Positions 47,701 through 59,700 of a stretch of DNA of 64,000 bases are shown here, piece by piece. The notes beneath the pieces were generated by a model that saw nothing but the letters and a program-made list of their open reading frames with translations, had not been told where the DNA came from and ran no database searches. The translations under genes were made by a program, and so were the position numbers. Numbering within the stretch: the stretch's first letter is position 1; every line of letters starts with the position of its first letter. Source of the DNA: Uloborus plumipes (Eukaryota; Arthropoda; Arachnida; Araneae; Uloboridae); the NCBI GenBank assembly GCA_038373865.1, contig JAXGGA010001128.1, positions 62,001-126,000 on the forward strand, read 5' to 3'.

Positions 47701-50700
47701 GCTCAATGCCATACATATGGGGTATGCTCAGCCTGGAATCATAGTCTAAATTAGAAAGCTCATTTACTAGATTTGTAGTCCTTCCTTTGAACCCTTCCCG
47801 ATAAATTGTTATCTTTCTTAAGTTAAAAGAGACAAAAACTGAACAGCATACTCCAAATGAGGTCTTATCAAACTTCCATATAAAGGCAGAAGAACCTTTG
47901 ATTTGTTTGATATAGATCAAACAGTTATTATCTAAATCTTTTTTTAACATAAATTTTTGCATAGTTCGTGCAACACATTTCATTCAATGGGGCACTTAGT
48001 ATATCACACATATAACAGTACTTTCGCTAAAAACCACATATGTGCCCCTGTGCTTTATAAGAACAAGTTTTCTTTAGAAAAAAAAAAACTAAATATTCAA
48101 ACAAATAAATATCTTACAGTTATCACCAGCCGAGTCCAACTTTTGCTGCAAGTCTCTTATGAGGCTCTCCTTCTTGTTCGACTCGCTCTTAAGTCTATCA
48201 ACTTTTTGTTTTGTTTCTTTCAGCTCTCTAAGGAAGAAAATGAAACAGAAATTGTAATCCAATTTAAAAGTAATAGAAAACATGTGCTAAAAACGTGGGA
48301 AACATGATAAATATTGTATAAATATATTGGTAAAACATTCAGCAGGTATTTTTTTAACAATATGTAAATTTACTTCTTGACACCAGAAAGCAAAATGCTT
48401 AAAAATTTTTATGAATTTTTCATCTACACATTTAACAAGTACTAAGATCAACTTAAAAAAAAAAAAAAAACACCTGATTGCCGACCTCATATTAAAACAA
48501 ATTTCACTGGTCAGAAAGCATTTTAAAATTTAAATATATTTAATTGTTTTCGAGGGGACATGGTAAACATGGAAAAAGAAAGATAATCCTCGCCAGTAAA
48601 ATTTGCTAGTGGTAAAAGCAGAATAAAGAGGAAAAATCCTTGCACTAAAATCAATTAAGGTATTCAAATTGTTAACAAATAGAAACTGGCAACAAATAAA
48701 CATTTAAAATCATTGAGTTCCTTATCAGCTAACAATGATATCGACTTCCAATCGCGTGAAAAAAACTTAGCCGCATTTGCTTAAAAACGTTATAATTCAA
48801 GTTCTATATAACATGGAAGTTCCAAGCACATTCTATCAGACACAGAAACACTTTCTTTCTTTTAGTACTATAGTTTAAATTTTCAAGTACGTTTTCACTT
48901 TTAAAATATTTAGACTCCTAGGAAGCTGTACAAATTTTGTGGTATGCATATTGTCTAATTAATATAAACGCTACAAAATGATCAAAGTATTAATATTTTA
49001 ATACGATTTATTGTGTTGCTGTCGATAAATTTAATTTCAAGTGCTACAACAATTCAAAAACAAAGCAAGAGTCCTACTTCTGAACAGCCACAATTTCAGC
49101 TCTAACTTTGCTAAGCTCATCTGCAATTGCTTGTTTTGCTTGAATTTCACTATTTAGACTAGATTGTAGATTGAGAAGCTCCATTTTTTCAAGTTTCTGA
49201 GACCGCCTATTCCTCCAGTTCTTCTCCTGAAAGTAATTAAGTCACAGCAATTTGAAAAAAGCTTGTTTTTGATGGAATAAGTCAAATAACAAGCTACATA
49301 ATTTCACTAAAATCAATACTTCTAATAAAGAGTGTTTGTAATAAAAATTAATCACACAAGGAAAAAAGACAAATCATTTGATAAATTATTTTAAGGCATT
49401 AAAAAGAAAATCCTGATAAAAATGGCTTGAAGAACTAAAACTTACAGCTGTTGCAGGTGTAAGCCCACTATTTTTCATGCTTTCTAATTCTTCAGTCATT
49501 TTTGTTGCAAGGGCTTGAAGATAACTTCTCGCATCTTTCTCATCACTGACCCTGAAAAAAGTTTATTTTTTCATGTTTATTCACAATAAATAGCTTATCA
49601 GATAATGATACCATAAGAGCTGTTGCAGAAGAATATAAAATAGGTAAAAGGTTTTTCTTAAATAAATCTTTTAAAAGAAGGTTTAATCATGTCTTTAAAA
49701 GTTGTTGCGTCACTTTATAAAATATCAAGCAAATGTAGCTAATATGCAGGGTAGTTCCTATTGAATGGGACAAAAAGAATAGTTCAGTATGGCTGCCATA
49801 ATGAATTAATTCAGCCAAAACAAATTTAGTCTGCAGCTACAATTATACAAGTTTTATTTGGCAACAGAGGAAATTCATCGAATGACGAAGGCACCGCTAG
49901 AGGTGCTGTTAAACAAAATATCATAAATGTAAGAGAAAGCGCACTGCGTTTTCAAATATGTATCGAATTACCGTGTAGACCTTTGTCGTGTCACCAAAGG
50001 GGCACATGCGCTCGAGCCCACCTAATTGAATAGACAATTTGCCAGAAAATATTCTTCTAATAAGGGGGATATTCAATTATCGGGGTTTAAAATGACTGAG
50101 AGCAACAGTTTGGTACATTGGAAATGTATAACATCTTGCGGGATATTCTTTAAACCAATATTCCAATAAGTGGGCTTGACTGTATTGAACACTAGGGTGT
50201 ATCGAAAAAAACTTTTTTTCGAAATTCAATTTACTAAGTTGATAAAAAGTTGCCCCTACCTACCCACATATTCCACAAAAAATTTCAGACAAATCAGAAA
50301 TTGTTTAGGTGTTCCGCACAAGGCCTGAAGTTTGTGAATTTCTTCAAAAATATGATTATTTTTCTAATTTTTTTTCAATATTAAGAATAAATGTTAAAAA
50401 TAATTCAAGTTGAAAAATGTACACCACAAAGTCGGAGGACAAAATTGGGTTTGAAAAAAAGCATATTAAACAGCATTTAAATCTCCCACGTTTATTCTGA
50501 ACTTACGTAATTTTCACCAAAACTAGCATTTTACAAGGCCATGCGGCTTGGTTAGAAACTTGTTTATGAATGTGAAATCTAACTGAATTAACACTTGAAA
50601 CTGGGAATCATCTGTGATTTATGTGGAGTAAAAAGTAAAATAATATAAACTATAAACAGAATCTAAGCCCCTCGTCACACAGTGCCCGCGTTCTATCGGG

Positions 50701-53700
50701 GCCCCCGTGATGATAAACGAAATACAGCTCTTCTAGGTTAGCTGCTTTGGGATTGCAGAAGACCATATATCTTTGGTTGAGGAAATAGACTCTAAATAAT
50801 TCGGACATAATGCTCCAGTAAATGGCCCAGGAAAAGAAAATGTAGCTTCAGTTTCACGATTTAAGGAGAAAAAAAAGTTCTGTTGATAATGAACATAAAA
50901 GCTATCAATTGTGATGGCACATCAGTTAACACTGAAAAAATCAAATGATGCTATTAGACTTCCAGAAAAGTCTTTAGAACCCTCACTACAAGCCTTGGTA
51001 TGTTTTCTTCATTTAATGAATTACCACTTAGAAAGTTAATGATGGCTCTTGATAAACCGACTACTGGACAAAATTCTTTTAGTTAAACTATTGGAGAATT
51101 CTAACAATATTGCTAAGATCTACCAGTCATGATTTTTAAGAAACGCGTTTTACCAGAAGTTGATGTCAAAGGATTGAGTCAAAATTACTTATGGGTTGTG
51201 TCAAAAGCTGTAATGTCTGGCAAATGTTCTTAAAATTTAGCAGAAAGGAACCCTGCAAACTTTTCCCATGCAAAATGGCTCACGATGGCAAAGTTTTGAG
51301 GCTATACATCGCAAGTAGTGTTCCAAGTTCAGAGTTAAATAAACTAGCTGAATTTATAATAAAGGTTTATGCTCTCTGCTTTTTCTCAATCGAATCTTAG
51401 CATAAAATTATTCATGCATCTAAGCATGTTTTTAAGATCATAGATTGCAGCAAGTATTTGGATACAAACCTCCAAAATGTTATCCATTCCACATTGTAAA
51501 GAAGCCATCTTGCATGGGAAAAGCTTGCAGGGTTCCTTTTTGCTAAATTTTGAGAACATTTGCCAGACATTACAGCTTTTGACACATCCCATAAGTAATT
51601 TTGACTCAATCCTTTGTCATCAACTTCTGGTAAAACGCGTTTCTTAAAAAGCATGACTGGTAGATCTTAGCAATATTTTTAGAATTCTCCAATAGTTTAA
51701 CTAAAAGAATTTTGTCCAGTAGTCGGTTTATCAAGAGCCATCATTAACTTTCTAAGTGGTAATTCATTAAATGAAGAAAACATACCAAGGCTTGTAGTGA
51801 GGGTTCTAAAGACTTTTCTGGAAGTCTAATAGCATCATTTGATTTTTTCAGTGTTAACTGATGTGCCATCACAATTGATAGCTTTTATGTTCATTATCAA
51901 CAGAACTTTTTTTTCTCCTTAAATCGTGAAACTGAAGCTACATTTTCTTTTCCTGGGCCATTTACTGGAGCACCATGTCTGAAATATTTAGAGTCTGTTT
52001 CCTCAACCAAAGATACAGTGAACTCTCACTTATACACCGCCTCCCCAGGTAGCACAAAAAACGTTTAAACGTTTTATAAACGTTTTTAATCCGCTGTCAC
52101 AACGTTAATAACCATTTTACAACCTTTAAAAAACGAAGTGTGCTACTTGGGTCATTTATGCGCCTTTTTCACTTATACGACGATTTACAGTGGTCCTGGC
52201 ACAATCCATAGTAAAATAATGATAATTTTATTCATTTATGCGTCGCTCTAAAGATAAATATTTCCCTTATGCGCCGAATTTTTTGAAAAATGTAAGCAAT
52301 TTAATTTAGTTTCTTAAAAAATGAGCATGTTTCTTCACTTTCCTCTTTAATCTTTCGCTTTTATTGCTCACGGAAGGCATTTTTTCCACATGAACTAGAG
52401 TTAGGTGACAGTAGTTGCTAAACCGTAGTTATGACCATTTTCTATAGAAACAATCTTATTCATTCTTTCATTAGAGCTTGTGTTGCATTTTAGACTTTTA
52501 AATAGGCTTGTTCACTTATCTTTCTGTTGGTTCCTTGAGCCAGTGCATAAGTGATAATTCACTGTATATGTTCTTCTGCAATCCTAAAGCAGCTAATACG
52601 CTAGCGGAGCTGTATTTCGTTTATTATCACGGGGCCCCCGATAGAACGCGGGCACTGTGTGACGAGGGGCTTAGATTCCGTTTATAGTTTATATTATTTT
52701 ACTTTTTACTCCACATAAATCACAGATGATTCCCAGTTTCAAGTGTTAATTCAGTTAGATTCCACATTCATAAATAAGTTTCTAACCAAGCCGCATGGCC
52801 TTGTAAAATGCTAGTTTTGGTGAAAATTACGTAAGTTCAGAATAAATGTGGGAGATTTAAATGTTGTTTAATATGCTTTTTTTCAAACCCAATTTTGTCC
52901 TCCGACTTTGTGGTGTACATTTTTCAACTTGAATTATTTTTAACATTTATTCTTAATATTAAAAAAAAATTAGAAAAATAATCATATTTTTGAAGAAATT
53001 CACAAACTTCAGGCCTCGTGCGGAACACCTAAACAATTTCTGATTAGACTGAAATTTTTTGTGGAATGTGTGGGTAGGTAGGGGCAACTTTTTATTAACT
53101 TAGTAAATTGAATTAGAAAAAAAGTTTTTTTCGATACACCCTATTGAACACCTGTTTAAACTTGAACAAATGCAGTTTTGAAGTAAATTTGAATTTTCTA
53201 AATATATTAATTACAACGTTCACAATCTTGCTTTCTTTTTGTTCCATTCAATATGAAACAACCTGTACTTAAACAATATAGTTGAAATCTTACTACCAGA
53301 CAATTTATTTTCAAAACAATATACTAAGTAACATAATTGTTTAATGACAGTATCATTTTTCTCAATGACAACATAAGTACAGTGCCAAAACGGACATACA
53401 ATACATAGGCATGTTATACGTACATGAAGTATAATATATAAGGGTAGGATAAAACTAGTATTTTATCTACCAGTTTGAATGTAATCTTAGCTACAATAAG
53501 AATGCTTCCAGCTGGATTATTGGTTATTCCTGACTGAGGAGTTCAAAATAAGGACAAAACCCCGGTCTCGGGATGTCATACTCGAGCTGAGGGTGTATTT
53601 GCTTCAGGGTATAAATATGTTTCATTGGAGGCAAACTAAATTTTGAAACGTTTCTTTTGCACTAATATTATTTCGAAGAAAAAAACAGAACAAGCAGCAA

Positions 53701-56700
53701 AAGCTAGTTACATGTTATTTAGGTTTGGATGTAACCTCTTGTCCAGTGGCTTAAAATAAAACAGCATTGAGTAGAGCGAACGCAAAATGACATGCTTGTT
53801 AATTAGAAACTGTATAAGTTCTTCCAGTAGTTTCTAGTGTCATGCCTAGTGTCACATTGGGAAAGCACTGGTTTGCATCTTGCATGCTAAATATAGTTTT
53901 GAAGTTATGTTGTGTGGCAACACTAAAGTTTAATGATTTTGTGTAATCGATTTGACATCACTTCTGTGATATCCCTTTTTCACTTTGTAAAGTATCTACC
54001 GTGTTCTTTTTTGTATCTCTGTTTCTATACTGCCCCTACTCATCTTACGCAATAAAATTTTAGTTAAATGTATACAATTTTTAATGGAAATTCTATTTCT
54101 ACTTCGATATCTACAAGCAAATCAATGTGCACAGAAGAAAGAATTCTTAGCATTCATCATTGAGATAACAGAAACACAGAAAACTGAAAAAAAAGAGAGA
54201 AAATAAAGAAAAAGTACATCAGTATCATATTCAAAAACTTTCAGCAACAAATTTTGCTAGAAGGAGTAAGTATCTACACTGAACCTGCACTACTGAATGA
54301 ATTGATATTAAGAAGAAAACTAGAATGTAGCCTATCTTGAACATTAGTACTGTCGGCCCCGCTTAAACGAATACTGTCGGTTCCAAGAAGTATTATTCTA
54401 TTAAGCGGGGTATTTGTTTAAGCGAGGATCTTAAACATTGCATCTATGGCATGGGAAATATTCTGTTCCGTAAGATTTTATTCGTATAACCGGGGTATTC
54501 GATTATCAGTTACCCGATTAAATGGGGACGACAGTATATGGCCCTGTTTAGTTCACTTGCAATTGAATGTAAATATAAAGACATGTCAATAACAGAATGC
54601 ATGCATACCACTGAATTATCTCTGCAACTTGGGATTCCCATTGAGCTATGGAATCTTTTTTATCTTTTAAATTATCCACATCATCATTAATTCGAATCTT
54701 ATCATCTTGCTGCCTATTAACAACTTGAGAGAGCTAGAAGGAAATTTATAAAAATATTCACATTAATATAAAATTAAAAAAAATCCATATTTGCATCAAT
54801 TAAAAAAAGGAAGCTATACATTTACATATCAATAATGAAAATAGTAAAAATACTGCTTTTTTTAACATTGCACCTTAAGTCTTGTTTTAAATATGTATTT
54901 AAAAATACTGTTACTTTGAAATCATAAAAACAGAAACATTCATTATAAAAACCTTTTGCTTTCTGCTTCGAAAACAATTTTCCTTTCATTCTATGCTGTT
55001 TAACACTTGGTCATGATAAAATAAATAAATAAATAAAAGTAAAATAATCAACTTATATTAAAAACTGAGTATCTTTCTATCTTTCTTTCTATGTCATGCT
55101 TCTTTCTCCTGAATGCCAATGAACTGAAAGTCAAACTAGGTACCAATAGATTCATAATTTTTCAGGCTTCATTAGTTTTAATTCACATAATTATACAATT
55201 TTAATTAATGAAGATATCAATTAATAAGTAGTCAAATTTAAAGCGATTCCTCCTAAATGATTAAATATGAAATCCATTGTTATAAAACGTGGATGATATG
55301 AAACAGTAATAATAATGATAATGAGAATTTTGAACGAAGGCTAAACTGAATCGAACATGAAACTCATTAGCGGGCCACGTGCGTAGTATGTCTTGAAATC
55401 TTATGCACATTAAATTATATCAAATAATATAACATCAGAATGAGGTAAAAGTTAGGGGGCTGGTAACGTTATTCATCAACATGGCGCAAGAAGCTAATCT
55501 AGCTTGCCCTGGCAGCTAGTAATAATAATAATATTTGTCAAAGCTCTGAGATACTTGTATCTCTCTAAAAGCATTAGGTTCCATTTCATATCAAATCATA
55601 TCTGCCATACTTCAGAAAAGTATAGTGTTGGGGTGTAAAAGTTTATTTTCAAAAGAGAGAACAGTATTTTAATCATAATGACATTACCTATATTGATTTT
55701 AAAAAATGTTTGAATAAAGAACTAGCTAATAGGAAAAAAAATGAAACATTCTACATTGAGAATGGAAAAACATAAATTTCTTCATGGATTAAGAATGCAA
55801 CAGATTTGACATCTAGAATTTATTTGTTTAGTTGAAGAATGAATTTTTTTGAGATGTTTCCATATTGTGTTTTGCTTTGAACATACAGGTTAAATACATG
55901 GCAGGCGCATACAAATATGTTTTCAATCAGCAGATTCTATAACGATTAAAGGGTTAAAACTTCAGTAAAAGAATGAACTCAATAATGAGCATCATTAAAA
56001 CTTCATTACATTTAAGTTTCAAAATGAAAATAAAATGTCACTCGGCTTAATATACACAGAGCTTTAATTACGCTTAGTAATATGAAGTGGATTTTGAAAA
56101 TTACCACTATTTGAAAGTGTCAAGTTTACTCCCTTTATCTGGCCATTATAGAATAAAATTACAAAAAAAAAATCATTTTAGACGTGGAATATAAACTATC
56201 AGCACTGTATTTAAGGGGTGGGTGTTTAGGGTTCAAAACCAATCGGATTTTTTTCAAAACTGTTCCAAAATATGCTTTTTAATGCTCTTTTTTTACTGAA
56301 AAAAAATATTGGTACTATTTGATTTTTAATTTTTCTCATTTACTTTTCAGTTTCTTTTAAAAACTGAAATTATTATTATTGAATGATAGTACAAATCAAT
56401 TGATTTATCTGCAGTATTTATCTTTATTGTAGTTTTTGTAAACATAATTTCATACCCAACAATACACTTTTTTAACTGGTGCAATAGATGCTTTGTACAC
56501 ATCAGAATTTTTTCCTTCATTGGAAAGATATGTTATTTTATTTTTCATGTTAGTGCCCCTTAAGCATTGTAACAAAAAGCAATAGAATATAGAACATGAA
56601 ATTAAATTCTATTTATCATATATATTTCAGGAGAAATGTGTCGGTAAAACCCTCCCCAAAACAAAAGTCTGGTTACAGCCCTGTAAACTATTCTTCTTCC

Positions 56701-59700
56701 CATTACTGACTTTAAAATTAAACAGTAGATAAAATTTTAAGGGATATCTTTAGAAGAGAGATTTCTCAAGTGCCATTAAACGACTTTAAAAGCATTTTGA
56801 AAATTATATTTCGAAGTTACAACAGTTTATAAATTATAATTTACACATTATTACCCTTACTGAATAATAATCTTTTTAAAATTTGAATAAAATTTACCCT
56901 GTCAATTTCTTGCCCCAGTTTCCTATTTTCTTCTTGCAAGAGATCTTTTTCTTTTTCATGAACTCTTTTTAGCTCGGACAGGATTTCATTGCTTTCCATA
57001 GTGCTGTTTAAAAATTTAGAACAAAATCATTTTAATTATTAATTTCATGGCAAATAGAAATGAGCTATCGCTGCAAAACTCGGAAAGTACACATACCTTT
57101 CTGAACGAGCTATTTCAATCTTCTCTTTCAGTGACATGATCTGCAAAAGAAAGGTAAGAAATACAGGTACTTATAAATACGAATACAAAATTGATACATA
57201 CAATAAATACAAATATGCAATGACCAGCAATAGGCTCTGGGCTGGTGCTAGTCAAATTACAGACCCTAATTAAGATCAATGACCCTCTTAAACCTTCCCT
57301 ACTACCTTGATAAAATAGTATTTTTTCTGAATTTCTAGATTAACAGCCTAAACAGCTTAAAACAATGATCCCTTGTTCCGCTTTCCATGCAAAAATCTAA
57401 CCACGTAACATCAGTCATTTTAATAAATTTAGACAACTGAATCATGTCCCCTCTCCTTTGCTCAAGACTAGATTGGCCCTGATCAATTTTTAGCCCCAAA
57501 TAAAGATCAATGACCCTTTTAAAACAATCCACTCCCTTTCTCATTGGAACCTCTTCCAGTAAATGATGATAAATCCATGATGAATGTTTAAATTATTTTT
57601 CACAATGAAAAATTTGACAAAATGCTTGATATGACTTTTTAAAAAAATATTGTAAATTGACTCTGTACCAAGAAATGTGTCAAATTATTACAATTTTCAT
57701 GGTTTCACATTAAATCTTCTCTTCAGGCTCATCTCTAGGAGGTGGAACAGGAGGAGTTAGTTAGAACACCCCCTGCAGGACATGATGTACTTATGTGTGT
57801 GTGTGTACTTATGTGTATTTTTAACACCTCTACAAGTTCCCTTGCTTCTACTTTCAGGTTCCCCGTGATTATATTCTCTTTAAGAATATGCATTAAATTT
57901 GAGGGAAATAAAGTTTAAAAATTTACAGTAGGATGATTTATTAGCTAAAAATGTAATTTCTTGGACATTTAAGAAATTTTAAAGCTTTGTGGGTTATTGA
58001 TATAATCAATCAATACAATTTCTAATTTAGACTATGATTCCAGACTTAGTATGCTTAATATGTATAGTCTTGAGCAAAGGAGAACCAGAGGGGATATGAT
58101 TCAGTTATTTAAATTTATGTTGAATGATGTTGCAGGGTTAGATTTTTGCACAGAAAGCAGGACAAGGGGTCATTGTTTTAAGCTGTTCAAATCTCAGGCT
58201 AATCTGGAAATTCGAAAAAATTACTATTTTAGCAGGGTAGTGGGAACTTGGAACAGTTTACCGGAAGAGGCGGTAAGGAGCAATGGTGTAGATAGCTTTA
58301 AGAGGGCCATTGCTTTTCATTGGGGTCTTTAATTTGACTAGGACCAGCCCAGTTGGGCCCAGAGCCTGCTGCTGGTTGTCGCATTTGTATTTGTATAATA
58401 TTCTTTTTGTAATATTTTGAAGTGACAGTAAAAAAATAAACAGCTAAAAACTTACTACTATTATACATGCAAAAGTTTGCATGGATGGATGCGTGGATGT
58501 ATGTTCCTTTTTCACGCAAAAACTATTGAATAGATTTTAATGAAACTTTTAAAATAATGTATCTGTTATACATCAAAATAACACATAGGCTATAATTTAG
58601 AAAGATATTCAAAAAAAAAAATTCGGTAGCGCTTTTTTCATTCCAATTTAAGTCACATTTTACGCATATATATCCAAAGGCTTTCTCAACCCAATTCAGT
58701 ATTTAGTGTATTATCTCAACTCTCCGTCGACCGCTGGATTTGCGTACATGATTTCTGATATTCGTATTGAATATTCAAGGCTTTTCTTAAGTCAAATCCC
58801 AAAGTAACTTTTTTTTCAGTTTCATGGGGAATATCTCTTATGCTAGATTAAAATTAAAATTATTAGTTTTCCTCTCAATATTTCATTCTTTTTGAACTGT
58901 GTTCCTTTGATTGACAATATCGGGAATGGCAAATTTTTGAGTAGGCTCCCCCTTTTACCTCTTTTTAAGCACGAGCAGCGCCGTGCGGGTATAGCTAGTA
59001 TAGCAATAAATAAGTGAACAAATTACAAAGCATCTGTGTTACCTCTCTTTCCATTGCTTCAATAGTTAAATCAGCTTCCTGAAGCTGCTCGTGCAGACTT
59101 GTCAAGTCCACATGATGCCTCGATTGCTGTTCCGTTAAGGCTTCATTTTTCTGCAGCTCCATTCTTTCTAGCTCAACTTTTAACCTGTCAGGAGAAATGA
59201 AATATTTATGTTTTTAGCAAACAATTTACCAGGTGACAAATACTATTTCATTACGTTCCATTTAATGACACTTATTTGACTTAACAGGAAACTGTTTTGT
59301 CCATTTTTAAAAATCCAACACTTCATTTGCGTGTATGTTTTGATTTTACATTTTACAATGTATTTTTAAGGCCATTTTCTGTTTTTACATTTATATTGAA
59401 CATAATTTTAACATCTAGTTATATTAAAAACTGAGTATCTTTCTATTTTTCTTTCTATCTATGTCATGCTTCTTTCTCCTGAACGCCAGTGAACTGAAAG
59501 TCGAACCAGGTACCGATAGATTGGTAATTTTTCAAGCTTCATTAGTTTTAATTTATATAATTATACGATTTTAATTAATAAAGATATCAATTAATAAGTA
59601 ATCAAATTTAAAGCGATTTGTCCTAAATGAATAAATATGAAATCCATTGTTACAAAACGGAGTTGATATGAAACAGCAATAATAATGATGACGAGAATTT

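Larger units (their letters stand above)
50193..53143. mobile_element. hAT-like fold-back: two transposon copies head to head
   Basis: Ends TAGGGTGTATCGAAAAAAAC and TTTTTTTCGATACACCCTA, with perfect 8-bp flanks TTGAACAC at 50185-50192 and 53144-53151. The left arm runs to about 51287 and the right starts about 51505; they match as reverse complements except for a 549-bp insertion at 52016-52564. Both arms carry transposase relics. Confidence 0.88.

Noticed and set aside
51130..51654. A host gene fragment in the fold-back
   Set aside because: It appears in both arms in mirror image and is bounded by transposon ends, so it belongs to the element.
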